From: UBA1765 sp045629945
GTDB taxonomy: Bacteria > Fibrobacterota > Fibrobacteria > Fibrobacterales > Fibrobacteraceae
Reading direction: 5' to 3'
DNA: 64,000 nucleotides
Assembly: GCA_045629945.1 (NCBI GenBank)
Contig: JAZQSE010000027.1
Span: forward strand, 1 to 64,000
Positions 17,719 through 26,749 of the stretch are shown piece by piece; within the stretch, counting starts at the first letter, position 1; each line of letters begins with the position of its first letter. The notes under the pieces are model-generated. The model did not search any database. It worked only from the letters and a program-made list of their open reading frames with translations, and was not told where the DNA came from. The position numbers were made by a program, and so were the translations under genes.

Positions 17719-19092
17719 CTAAAAGTTGGCGTAAAGGAAAGGAGAGTTTCCTGTCTGGCAAAAAAGGAATACACAAAAAAGTTGTATAGTAAAGAATAAA
17801 AGTTCTTTATCTTTTCCTTTTTCTTGTAAGTATTCTTGTGAAAATAAAATAAAGACAAAAGCAAGAGTAGTTAAAAAATGAGCAATACAAGTATTGGAAT
17901 AAGTAAAGGGGAGTAAAGAATTGGAAATGCTTGTAATGCTAATGCTGAAATCACAAATTAAATGTGAAAGGAATTGTAAAAGTTTTGGGGCAGAATCTAT
18001 TTTAAATAAAAGCCATCCAAAAAGAACAATGGAAAACGTTAAGATAAAGGCTAGTATTTTAACAGGTTTTTTAAAAAGCTGCGGGTCTTTTCTTGGTGTT
18101 AAAGTATTAAAAACGCCATGCCAAATTCCCCAAAGGATAAAATGCAAGGCGCTACCATGCCAAATACCGCAGGCGACAAATGTTGCAAGAGTATTGAAGT
18201 GTTGTCTTTTTTTACCAAGGCGATTTCCGCCAAGAGGAATGTAGACGTAATCTCTTAGCCAAGAAGATAAAGAAATATGCCAGCGTCTCCAGAAGTCTCT
18301 AATATTCAAAGCAAAGTAGGGCCGTAAGAAATTGTCGTTACATGGGATACCAAACATTTTGGTAAAGCCGACCGCAATTTCAGAATAGCCACCAAAGTCA
18401 CAATAAAGCTGTAATGCGAATAAAAGTAAAGCGAGTAAAAGAGCAAAAGATGGATAAGCTTCTGGAGTCGCAAATATGGCGTTGACATAAGTTCCGATTC
18501 TATCAGCGATGACTACTTTTTTAAACAAGCCAGAGACAAGAAGTAAAAATCCTTGTTTGAATAATTCCGGGTTGTAAGCAATGCCTTTTTTCAGAGGCTC
18601 TGTTATGGTTTCAGAACGGACAATAGGCCCACAAATCAAATGCGGGAAAAATGAAATGTATAATGCATAAAAGGGAAAAGATTTTTCGGAGGAACGTTTT
18701 TGTTTGTAGACATCTATCAGATAACTAATGGCTTTAAAACTATAATATGAAATTCCTAGCGGTAAAAGAATTGATTTGAAGGAAAGAGAAAATTGTTCTA
18801 TAAAAAAGTCAAAATATTTAAAGAACCCTAAAATTGTCAAAACAAAAAGAATGCCTAAAATTAAAAATTTCTTGGATTTGTTTTGTTCTAAATTAGCTTC
18901 AATTTTTTTACCAAGATAAAATGTAAAAGAGATTTCAATAGCTAAAAGCACAAGAAATCGAATGTCACATAAACCATAAAAAATGATGCTTGAAAAAAGT
19001 AAAATTAAGGGCCGAGCCTTTTTAGGGAAGGCATAAAATAAAGCTAAAACAAAAAAGCAAAAAACTAAAAACAGATAAATGCTGAATGGCAT
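17719..19092 (-). CDS. MBOAT family O-acyltransferase (AlgI/DltB-like)
   Basis: Multi-pass inner membrane acyltransferase, likely moving acyl groups across the membrane to decorate a surface glycan. The 457-residue product has about eleven hydrophobic segments. It carries the AlgI-type signature RRWHISLSSWLRDYVYIPLG and the catalytic-His region ACGIWHGSALHFILWGIWHG. It is first in a two-gene minus-strand unit with the SGNH-like protein. AT-rich coding matches the rest of the block. Confidence 0.9.
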   Translation of the reverse strand: MPFSIYLFLVFCFFVLALFYAFPKKARPLILLFSSIIFYGLCDIRFLVLLAIEISFTFYLGKKIEANLEQNKSKKFLILGILFVLTILGFFKYFDFFIEQFSLSFKSILLPLGISYYSFKAISYLIDVYKQKRSSEKSFPFYALYISFFPHLICGPIVRSETITEPLKKGIAYNPELFKQGFLLLVSGLFKKVVIADRIGTYVNAIFATPEAYPSFALLLALLLFALQLYCDFGGYSEIAVGFTKMFGIPCNDNFLRPYFALNIRDFWRRWHISLSSWLRDYVYIPLGGNRLGKKRQHFNTLATFVACGIWHGSALHFILWGIWHGVFNTLTPRKDPQLFKKPVKILAFILTFSIVLFGWLLFKIDSAPKLLQFLSHLICDFSISITSISNSLLPFTYSNTCIAHFLTTLAFVFILFSQEYLQEKGKDKELLFFTIQLFCVFLFCQTGNSPFLYANF

Positions 19093-19189
19093 AAGACTAA
19101 ATATAAAAATTACATTGCGGCTAGATTTTTTGCGTTTTATTCCAGGAAGTATTTTCTAAAGTTTTCAAAGGTTTTCTATTTTAAATGTC

Positions 19190-19801
19190 ATGTTGTTTCG
19201 CAAAGTATTGCTGATTTGTAGTTGTTTATTTTCTTTTAGTTTTTTTAGTTGTGGCGTTCAAGAAGAAACGTCAGAGATTTGTTTTGTTGGCGATTCAATT
19301 ACAAGACTTTGGGATTTGGAATTTTATTTTTCAGGGCGAGATATTCATAAGCATGCCGTGAGTGGGGCAATTATTGAAGATGTTGCTAAATGGGACACAA
19401 AAGATTGTAAAGGCATTCCGACAGTAATGCTTATTGGAACGAATAATTTAATATTAGGTATGGAAAATGATACTCTGACATCTGTTTTTATAGATGATTT
19501 TATTTCAAAGTATATTCATCAGGTCAAAGAATTTAAAGCAAGTACTTTTTATGCTGTTTCTATTTTGCCAAGAAATTTTCTTTGGAAACAAAACCCCAGA
19601 ATAAATGAAGAAATCCAAAAGCTTAATGAAAAATTAGAAGGCGCTTTAGATGCTTCAGGGGTTTCTTATAAGTTTATTAGCCTGCATGAATATTTTTTAT
19701 CCGGTAAAAATGAAATTGAAAAGGACTATTATTTTGACGGGTTGCATTTGACTCAAGAAGGTTATGAAGTTTTAAGTTGGTATGTTGAGGACGCATTATG
19801 A
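19190..19801 (+). CDS. SGNH/GDSL hydrolase-like lipoprotein
   Basis: The 203-residue product has a signal peptide with a Cys at about residue 21 (FSFFSCGVQ), so it is probably a lipoprotein. The SGNH blocks are visible: GDSITRLWD (Ser), LIGTNNL (Asn) and DGLHLTQEG (Asp and His). All four catalytic residues appear present. A glycan or acyl esterase role is plausible given the acyltransferase next door. It overlaps the next gene by 4 bases (ATGA). Confidence 0.75.
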   Translation: MLFRKVLLICSCLFSFSFFSCGVQEETSEICFVGDSITRLWDLEFYFSGRDIHKHAVSGAIIEDVAKWDTKDCKGIPTVMLIGTNNLILGMENDTLTSVFIDDFISKYIHQVKEFKASTFYAVSILPRNFLWKQNPRINEEIQKLNEKLEGALDASGVSYKFISLHEYFLSGKNEIEKDYYFDGLHLTQEGYEVLSWYVEDAL

Positions 19802-20406
19802 AAAAGAAAATTTTGTTTGTTTTGATTTGTCTATTTCTTTTAAATCCTGTTTCTGCGAAAGAAAACAAGCTCTTTGCCGGCATGCGAAATGAACGTTATG
19901 CTTTTATTGGCTTACAAACAAAGTATCGTTTTGGAATGGCTTTGGAAAATTCGGTTTTAGTTCAAAAACCTAAAATTCAATATGTGCGTTTTTCTCCATA
20001 TTATTTGCAAGAGTTTTCTTTTGGATTAAATCTTTCATACGCTTTGTATGGTGGTTTCCGTTATGATTTTGAATTTTTTGATTTAGGTGCTAGATTAAAT
20101 GCAGAATATTTATTGCACAATCAATATTTTCATTTGCTAGGTATTTTTCAACCATTTTATGATAGCGATTTAGGAACAGAACTTACTTATCTAGCAGGGT
20201 TTAGAACTTTTTTCTTAAAAGAAATAGGTTTTCAAGGTGTTATAAAAAATCTTCCTGAATACAGAAAGCCAGAACATAGAGTAGCTTTGGGTTTGATTTT
20301 TAAAACGGAACGTCTTTCTGTTTTGCCTGAGATTTCGACTCCATTAGATGGGCAAAGTCCATTAACTAGAGTTTCTGTGTCGTTTCTTTATTCATTGCCT
20401 TTCTAA
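19798..20406 (+). CDS. Probable outer membrane beta-barrel protein, function unknown
   Basis: I do not recognise a named family. The 202-residue product has a signal peptide (residues 1-20, ending SAK). It continues as alternating aromatic and polar strands, for example FSFGLNLSYALYGGFRYDF, and ends with a terminal Phe (FLYSLPF). These are features of small outer membrane barrels. It starts in an ATGA overlap with the SGNH lipoprotein, which suggests a joint role. It ends convergently, overlapping the flippase gene by 4 bases. Confidence 0.55.
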   Translation: MKKKILFVLICLFLLNPVSAKENKLFAGMRNERYAFIGLQTKYRFGMALENSVLVQKPKIQYVRFSPYYLQEFSFGLNLSYALYGGFRYDFEFFDLGARLNAEYLLHNQYFHLLGIFQPFYDSDLGTELTYLAGFRTFFLKEIGFQGVIKNLPEYRKPEHRVALGLIFKTERLSVLPEISTPLDGQSPLTRVSVSFLYSLPF

Positions 20407-21638
20407 AGAGCAAAACGTTTATTTTTCAAGGCATCAACAATTAACAGGAGTGTAAATAAAATATCTCCTGCCAAAACGAATATAGGTGCATTTTCTACCC
20501 CGAAATAGGAAATTCCTGAATAGCAAGAAATGATATTGAATACACCACCAATAGAAATTAAAAGGACGTATTTCCAAATAAATTTCTCTTTTAATAATAG
20601 AGAAATACAAGGCATACGAATGGCTTGGAATATGAGTGAACAAGCAAGAACTTGCAAAACAAAAGCGGAATATTTTAATACACCAGGCGTCCAATTGGCG
20701 GCAAAGAAAAGTAAAGACAGAATCTTTTGTGGAAAAATGAAAATAGGGAGGGCACACAAAGCTATAAAGGATACAAAAATAACCTGATCTTTAAAATGAA
20801 CTTTTGAATCATTTTGCTTGTGTAATGAAATAAGCGAAGAAGAAATAAAATGCACCATAAATCCAGACGCTAAAACAATTAATTTGTTTGCGTAATTATA
20901 GGCACTTAAAATAGAGGGTGGAGCAAAGTAATCTACAAAATAGAGTCCAATAGGTAAATAGGCAAAACTAGCTAGACTAGCAAGTGCATAGGGGAAAGCG
21001 GCTTTATACATTAAATGAATAAAGCGGAAAGTTCTTTTTGAAATAGAAAAAATTTGTCTTTTAAAAGCATGTGAAATACCAAATGCCCAAGCGGGTAAAG
21101 CGGCAAGCACCATACAAAAAGCGATAGCTTCAATGGATTCTAGTTTCAGATAAATTAAAGCTATTCCCATAACAGATGCATAAGAAATAGCATGAAGGAT
21201 TTTTGAGATAAGTAATTGTTTCCAAAATGCACCACAAGTAAAATACCAATCAAAAAAAGCATGTTGTAAAATTAATCCCGGAATCAAAATCAATTCGCCA
21301 CAAAATACAGGATGGTCTTTTCGGATAATAAATGCAAAAAGTAACATTCCTAAAGCAGTAGCAAAAGAAGCAAAAAATCTTAATTGGATAATTTGTGTAA
21401 ACAGTTTTCCTTTCACAGCACGATTTGCAAAAAAGGCTAAAATAAGAGTAGTCATTCCAAAATCAGCGAGAGCACAAAAAAACGTATAGTCGTTTTGTAA
21501 AATTCCAAAAAAGCCATAGGATTCGTTCCCAAGATTTTTAGCGATAAAATTCTGGACAAGAAAAGCGGTGCCTTGTATCAGAAGGTTTACGAAAGAAAGA
21601 AAAACGCCAATCTTGATGTTTTTAAAAACGGCTAACAT
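20403..21638 (-). CDS. Wzx-like polysaccharide flippase
   Basis: The 411-residue product has about twelve membrane segments and the N-terminal layout of polysaccharide biosynthesis (PST/Wzx) transporters, with NLLIQGTAFLVQNFIAKNLG followed by SYGFFGILQ. It would flip lipid-linked repeat units for the Wzy-like polymerase at 15460. The assignment follows topology, the N-terminal pattern and context. Its promoter presumably lies in the AT-rich gap at 21639-21837. Confidence 0.72.
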   Translation of the reverse strand: MLAVFKNIKIGVFLSFVNLLIQGTAFLVQNFIAKNLGNESYGFFGILQNDYTFFCALADFGMTTLILAFFANRAVKGKLFTQIIQLRFFASFATALGMLLFAFIIRKDHPVFCGELILIPGLILQHAFFDWYFTCGAFWKQLLISKILHAISYASVMGIALIYLKLESIEAIAFCMVLAALPAWAFGISHAFKRQIFSISKRTFRFIHLMYKAAFPYALASLASFAYLPIGLYFVDYFAPPSILSAYNYANKLIVLASGFMVHFISSSLISLHKQNDSKVHFKDQVIFVSFIALCALPIFIFPQKILSLLFFAANWTPGVLKYSAFVLQVLACSLIFQAIRMPCISLLLKEKFIWKYVLLISIGGVFNIISCYSGISYFGVENAPIFVLAGDILFTLLLIVDALKNKRFAL

Positions 21639-21837
21639 TGCAAATAAAATACAAAGAATAAAAATTCAATTTAGTGGCTAATATAAAAATTTGAATAAAA
21701 GAAAATAAATTGCATTTGTTTGAATTCTTTGAATACAGACAATAAGAGAAATTTTATAAAAGGCCTGAAGAAAAAGAATTTCTGAAAAGATAGATGTTGT
21801 TTTTTTTTGAACATTAAAATGTATTTCAAGAGGGCAT

Positions 21838-21869
21838 AAAAAAGAAACCTCGGGCAAAGCCCGAGGTTT
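21838..21869 (-). terminator. Rho-independent terminator after lamin-tail gene
   Basis: A perfect 11-base GC-rich stem (21845-21855 with 21859-21869, loop AAA) is followed on the minus strand by a T-rich run. It lies about 10 bases after the stop of the minus-strand lamin-tail gene. The rest of the gap to 21639 is AT-rich with no recognisable gene. Confidence 0.85.
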
Positions 21870-21878
21870 TAAAAGGTT

Positions 21879-23456
21879 TTATTTTTCTCCAGGTGTTGGA
21901 AGGTTTGCCTCCCAGGCCGCTGGGTCACTTCCTGGCATTGAGAAATCTGCGCGGTGCAAACTCATTCCCATACCATCAGCTTCTTCAGACCAAAGACCAT
22001 CATCAGAATAAAGAACCGCATCGGACCAGCGGTAACACCAGTCAATTCCATTTGGCTTTGTTAAATCTTCTACAAAAGCATAAGGCTCTTTAACAAGGAT
22101 TTGTTCACCACGGTTAGAAATTTTTCCAGAATATTTTTGCAATACGACATTTTCAGCAAGTGTCGAAGCGTAAGCATCTAAATCCAAAATACTTGTGTCC
22201 GGAAGCATTAACAAAAGACCGCCGGCAGGTATTTTAATGGTTTCAAGAGCAGCCTCTCCAAGACCGCTGATTTCCCAGACGCCGGATTTACTACCAACAG
22301 GTAATGAGAGTGCTACGGCAGAATCTGCAGTGTTTATGATTTCAATAAATTCAATTTGTCCTTCTGGTGGGTTGTAGAAAATTTCATTTACATAAAGAGG
22401 ACCGGAAAGCATTTCTGAAGAATTCTTTTTCCCTTTTGTTTCTGATTTCAAAGAGCCTTGCATAAGCGTGCCGTCAGAAAGTTCTAAAACACCTGCTGTA
22501 CCAGAAGGAGTTGCCGGGTATTCAAGGCCTGTTTCAGAATTTGTCCATTTACCATCAATTATTTCTCTCAAGTAAAGATTTTCGCCACGGCGAAGTAAAA
22601 GTAAACTTTCGCCAAAAACGCTTTGTTCTAAAACTAAGAAACCATTAGCTGGCACAACAGTTCCGGCAGGAATTGTTAAGGTATCAGCACGACGTTTGGC
22701 AATTAAAAGCCAACCAGAAATATCGGCATCGGCTTTTCCGGAATTATAAAATTCAATCCAGTCTGCAGAGCCGTCTGTTGGAGCAACTTCATTAATACGA
22801 ACCGTTAACGGAGCGTAAACTTCATCTTCGCCAACCCCTGGGTTTCCGCCTTGTTTTTTACTTGCCGCCCAATTTGTCGGCATAGAAGCGTTCCCGCCAA
22901 GATAAACCAAAGAAGCCCCCTCACCATCAGCAAGACTTGGCCATGGAGGAGTGTTGTCAAAGGAGCAATCAACATCGCCTGCACCTCTTAATTTTACAGA
23001 AACAACATCGCCCCCATTTGAAAGTTTTTCAACATTGCCTTTATTATCTGTATTCCAAGGGCCAAACAAACGGCCATTAAAATCAGGGTAGGCTTTTTTG
23101 AATGCATCAAGGTCACCAGTTACAACAAGGTGTTCACCTTTTTTCAAAGCTTCTTCTGGGAAGTTGTATTCTACAGCACCATCTAAACGGAGTTCTGACA
23201 GAGCCATGTTTTCGATATCTTCGCCATCTTCAATAAAAATTTCCACCCATTCCACAGTAGAATCCGGGTGGTGGTACATAATTTCAGAACAAGCCATTTG
23301 TGTTAAAGTGGACTCTGTACTTGGCTTATCGTTATTTTGCCCACCTTCGCCACTAGGAGCCGAAGAACTAGAAGAATCATCGCTACTACAAGCCGTCAAG
23401 GCTAAAAAGCCAAAACAAACAAGAGCATTAATTAAAGAAAGTTTTGGGTGTTTCAT
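21879..23456 (-). CDS. Lamin-tail-domain surface lipoprotein
   Basis: The start at 23456 (MKHPKLSLINAL) is preferred over ATGs at 23471 and 23480 because AAGGAG lies just upstream. This gives 525 residues. A lipobox-type end LALTACSSDDSSSSS gives an anchored lipoprotein with a Ser linker. Three immunoglobulin-like lamin-tail (LTD) domains are suggested at roughly 52-150, 218-290 and 355-440, by repeats such as RINEVAPTDGSADWIEFYN and YVNEIFYNPPEGQIEFIEI. LTD domains in bacteria often accompany CotH or extracellular enzymes, but no CotH domain is visible. It is the last gene of the DUF4956/VTC operon. Confidence 0.8.
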   Translation of the reverse strand: MKHPKLSLINALVCFGFLALTACSSDDSSSSSAPSGEGGQNNDKPSTESTLTQMACSEIMYHHPDSTVEWVEIFIEDGEDIENMALSELRLDGAVEYNFPEEALKKGEHLVVTGDLDAFKKAYPDFNGRLFGPWNTDNKGNVEKLSNGGDVVSVKLRGAGDVDCSFDNTPPWPSLADGEGASLVYLGGNASMPTNWAASKKQGGNPGVGEDEVYAPLTVRINEVAPTDGSADWIEFYNSGKADADISGWLLIAKRRADTLTIPAGTVVPANGFLVLEQSVFGESLLLLRRGENLYLREIIDGKWTNSETGLEYPATPSGTAGVLELSDGTLMQGSLKSETKGKKNSSEMLSGPLYVNEIFYNPPEGQIEFIEIINTADSAVALSLPVGSKSGVWEISGLGEAALETIKIPAGGLLLMLPDTSILDLDAYASTLAENVVLQKYSGKISNRGEQILVKEPYAFVEDLTKPNGIDWCYRWSDAVLYSDDGLWSEEADGMGMSLHRADFSMPGSDPAAWEANLPTPGEK

Positions 23457-23495
23457 AGAAAACTCCTTCATAGAATACAAGGAATATACTTTTTC

Positions 23496-24326
23496 TTAAT
23501 CGTTTCTGGCAAAGTCCCCGGCAAGATTTGTGTAATTTGGATACCTAAAGCCTCTCGGATTCTCGTAAATCCGCTGCCATTCGGCAGCGGCATTTCCAAA
23601 TTTTGAAAAGCCAGCCAGTTTTAAGTTTAATGCATGTATTAGATCCATCATCCAATAAGGGACTTGAGAACAAGGGCATTTTAATTCAAGAACGGCATCA
23701 CAACCAGGAGCAAAAAAGCGAGGGAGTCCTGTAGAGTGCATATAATGAGGGTCAACAGTATAATCAAAACCGTTTTCTTCACGGAATCGCATACAAGTAT
23801 CAATAGTCACTCGAGAATACTCTTCGGTTGTGCTAAACCACGCACGTCTTTTATATTGAGTCAATAATCTTGGGCTTGCGTTAAAAGTATTTACTTTATA
23901 CAAATATTCTTCTAAATATTGACGATCGCGTTCACCTTTAACAGGCCACATTTCTTTGGGATTTTCAAAAACAAATGAAGGATTTTCACCCTTGATAGTT
24001 GCTCTGCTTTTAAAACAAATGTTTCTTATTTTTCTTTTGACTTCAAAATGAAAAGTGCCTTTTGGGTCTGGGTGTTCGCCATAAGTTCTGATTCTCATAT
24101 TAAATCGGTCAAGAAGTCTAGCGTTTCTCCATTTTAAAAATGTCCAATTAGGAGAATCCAAGTAAAGATTCGTTATCCAATAAAAGCCACCAGGAGTAAT
24201 TTTTGAATAATAATCTTCTTCACAATAAGGAGAAATCATTTCGCCGATAATGTCAGCCCATTCCACAGGAATGTGGTATTTCAGTTCAAAACGTTCAAGG
24301 AGACTAAAACCGCGGGCACCGGCCAT
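23496..24326 (-). CDS. VTC-domain polyphosphate polymerase-like protein
   Basis: Cytoplasmic protein of the VTC/triphosphate-tunnel fold, whose characterised eukaryotic relatives make polyphosphate from ATP. The 276-residue product has the tunnel strands: ERFELKYHI at residues 11-19 (E, E, K), NLYLDSPN, RFNMRIRTYG, FHFEVKRK, YKRRAWFS, RVTIDT, VLELKC and a closing SKFGNA. The key basic and acidic tunnel residues look intact. It lies 1 base after the TolC-like gene. In other bacteria VTC genes occur next to DUF4956 genes, as here. The product made here is unknown. Confidence 0.82.
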   Translation of the reverse strand: MAGARGFSLLERFELKYHIPVEWADIIGEMISPYCEEDYYSKITPGGFYWITNLYLDSPNWTFLKWRNARLLDRFNMRIRTYGEHPDPKGTFHFEVKRKIRNICFKSRATIKGENPSFVFENPKEMWPVKGERDRQYLEEYLYKVNTFNASPRLLTQYKRRAWFSTTEEYSRVTIDTCMRFREENGFDYTVDPHYMHSTGLPRFFAPGCDAVLELKCPCSQVPYWMMDLIHALNLKLAGFSKFGNAAAEWQRIYENPRGFRYPNYTNLAGDFARND

Positions 24327-24327
24327 T

Positions 24328-25647
24328 TTACTTTTCCAATTTAAAATGAGTTGAAATGTCTGGAGAGGCTAATTTGCCTGCATAGTCTAAAAGAATCAGA
24401 TAGCGAGAATAAATTTCATATTCAAGTTGTAATGCCTTAATTTCACTTTCTAAAGAAACATCACGAGCGCGCAATAATAAAAGAGGGTCAGAACCAGAAC
24501 GAGCCGCAAATTCTTTAAAAACATCGCCGGCATCAACGCGTTCAACAAAATTTTTCTGGACATTTCTCTGAGCTATTAATGCAAGCGTTTCTTCGCGAAG
24601 GCGAGCGACTTTTTGTGTGATACTGCGTTTTTCGTCAAGGTAATCACTTTCGGCTTCAAGGACATCAAGTTGCCTTTTGGTTTCGTCACCGCCATCTGTT
24701 CCAAAAAATGGCAAGCGAAGCGTTAGTGTGGCGTAAAATTTATCGCGAGTTCTGCGGTCATCATCTTTACGGGTGATTTCCCATTTTTTATCAGCAACGG
24801 CTACTTTATTTTCATAATCATAGGAATAAGTTCCTGTTTTTACAGAGTCGTATTCATAAGAGCCAAAAGAATGTTTATACCCAATTCCAATGGAAGAAAT
24901 GATTTTGTTTGAACCAGTTTTTTCTTGTTCATATTGCTTGGATTCTACATTCCATTTTTGTTTTGCCATGGCCACTGCGGAATAAGTGTCATCAACAAGT
25001 AAAGGATCTTTTAAAAGATTTTCAATATCTGAAATTTTAGGTAAAAAACTTGTATCTAAAGCGACAGAATCAAAATCAATCCAGGAATGGAATTTCATTT
25101 CAATATCGCGAAGAGCATTACTATCAGCAATAAGTTCTGCTTGCAATTCGGATTCTCTTTCAAGAGCACTGATTAAATTTTCCGGGTTAAATGTTTCGCT
25201 GCCACTTTTCAGATGTAAGACTTCTAAGCGGTCTTTGTTTACGGCAGCCATATCCCAATGTAATTGCTGCTTGCGTTTTTGTGTAAGGTAACGCAAAGCT
25301 CTTTCATAGCGTTCATAAACAAGAAAAGAACGATAAAAATTAGCACGACTTTGCTGGTAAGAACTCTGAGCATTCCAATAATCTTCAGTGCTTGAACCTT
25401 CACCAAAAACTTTAGGTTTGAATCTGAGTTCAAAATCGTGTTCCATGAATCCAAAGCCATCAAGTTTATATTGAAGTTCAAGGCTGTTCCATAATTTGAG
25501 AGAAGTGCCTGATTGAATAGCTTTTCTCTTTTTTTCGCCTGCTTGAACAGCAGGTTCGGTTTCTACGGAAGATATTAAACGTTCAAAAGTCAACGGCTCT
25601 GCCGCTAAGGGCAAAGCACATAATAAACCAAATAATATCCGTTTCAT
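24328..25647 (-). CDS. TolC-like outer membrane efflux protein
   Basis: The 439-residue product has a signal peptide (residues 1-16, ending LAAEP) and long amphipathic helices separated by short beta segments, as in outer membrane efflux proteins. An example is EKRSITQKVARLREETLALIA. The repeat half at about 255-320 contains a tyrosine-rich strand region that could be in the membrane. It lies between the HlyD-type adaptor and the VTC gene, so it likely forms the outer membrane exit of a trans-envelope complex. Confidence 0.75.
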   Translation of the reverse strand: MKRILFGLLCALPLAAEPLTFERLISSVETEPAVQAGEKKRKAIQSGTSLKLWNSLELQYKLDGFGFMEHDFELRFKPKVFGEGSSTEDYWNAQSSYQQSRANFYRSFLVYERYERALRYLTQKRKQQLHWDMAAVNKDRLEVLHLKSGSETFNPENLISALERESELQAELIADSNALRDIEMKFHSWIDFDSVALDTSFLPKISDIENLLKDPLLVDDTYSAVAMAKQKWNVESKQYEQEKTGSNKIISSIGIGYKHSFGSYEYDSVKTGTYSYDYENKVAVADKKWEITRKDDDRRTRDKFYATLTLRLPFFGTDGGDETKRQLDVLEAESDYLDEKRSITQKVARLREETLALIAQRNVQKNFVERVDAGDVFKEFAARSGSDPLLLLRARDVSLESEIKALQLEYEIYSRYLILLDYAGKLASPDISTHFKLEK

Positions 25648-25680
25648 TTTATCCTCGTATCCGTAACTTTTTAAACGTTT

Positions 25681-26748
25681 TTATTGTTCCTGGGAGTTCA
25701 ATAAATTTTTCCAATCAGGTAATTCTGAAATAGAAACCTTTTCTCCAAGCAAGAATCCGCTATTTTCTGGAATGGCTACGTTAACTTCGCGACCATAAAG
25801 CGGTAAATCCGGAGATTTCAAAAGTCTTAAAGGGAAAGGAACTATCTGGCTGCTCATACCGATAATTTTCCCGCGGACTTTTGCATGTTGGCCAAGAGAA
25901 GTCACTTCTACTTCTGCACCAACCTGGATTTTATTATGCAAGTTTTCATGCAAGTAACCGCGAACTTGAGAAGGTTCTTTACGGGTAAGAGTCATGATTG
26001 GGTTAAAAGAAGAAACTTTTTCACCATCGCGAGCAAGAACCGTTGCAACAACCCATTCGCCTTTAGCAAGGATAGTCTGTTCTTTCATTTCTTGTTCTAA
26101 TCGAGCTAATTCATCGTGTAATATTTTTGCTTCAGAAGCGTTAGATTGCGCCTGCTTCCCTTTGCTACCTCTTAAAAGTCTGATTTGAGTAGCAGCGTTT
26201 GCTTCTAAAACAGACAATTCTTTTTTCATGCTTTGAATACGAGAAACCATAGCATCGTTTTCGCTAGAAGGGCCTTCGCCAGAAAGAGATTTCAATCTTT
26301 TGGCTATGGCTAAATTCTGCTTGTATTCCGTTTCCATTTTTTGAATTTCGAAACGTAATGTGTTGCGCCTTGTGTCTAAATCAGCCTGGATTTCTGCAAC
26401 TTTCTGATCAACACTTGCCATAGAAACATTTCCACGGCCTTCAAGAGCGTCAAGTTCTCTTTTCACTTCGTTTATACGCAAAGCTAAATCCGGGCGGCTT
26501 AATTCAATGAGTGTGTCACCGTCTTTTACTTCTTCACCCACTTCAACATGTAATTTGATGATTTCTACGGCAGAAGGCACGCTGATGGTTGTTGCAGAAG
26601 CTTCTGCAATGCCACTGAATAAAACATCGCTTCCTTTTGTTACATAAGAGAAAGAAACTATTGCAGCAACGGATAAAATCCAGGCGCAGCCCATCTTTTT
26701 AGAAACGATTGTTTTTTTGTCAAAAAAAGCATGTAATCTTTCAAACAT
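25681..26748 (-). CDS. HlyD-type membrane fusion (adaptor) protein
   Basis: Periplasmic adaptor anchored in the inner membrane. The start MFERLHAFF at 26748 is supported by GGAG and sits 1 base after the DUF4956 stop; an upstream ATG at 26769 is possible. The 355-residue product has a membrane anchor at about 20-38 and a lipoyl half-motif with EVGEEVKDGDTLIEL. A coiled coil spans about 80-215, and a beta-barrel contains REVNVAIPENSGFLLGEKV. With the TolC-like gene it suggests a tripartite exporter. No ABC, RND or MFS pump gene is nearby. Confidence 0.82.
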   Translation of the reverse strand: MFERLHAFFDKKTIVSKKMGCAWILSVAAIVSFSYVTKGSDVLFSGIAEASATTISVPSAVEIIKLHVEVGEEVKDGDTLIELSRPDLALRINEVKRELDALEGRGNVSMASVDQKVAEIQADLDTRRNTLRFEIQKMETEYKQNLAIAKRLKSLSGEGPSSENDAMVSRIQSMKKELSVLEANAATQIRLLRGSKGKQAQSNASEAKILHDELARLEQEMKEQTILAKGEWVVATVLARDGEKVSSFNPIMTLTRKEPSQVRGYLHENLHNKIQVGAEVEVTSLGQHAKVRGKIIGMSSQIVPFPLRLLKSPDLPLYGREVNVAIPENSGFLLGEKVSISELPDWKNLLNSQEQ

Positions 26749-26749
26749 T

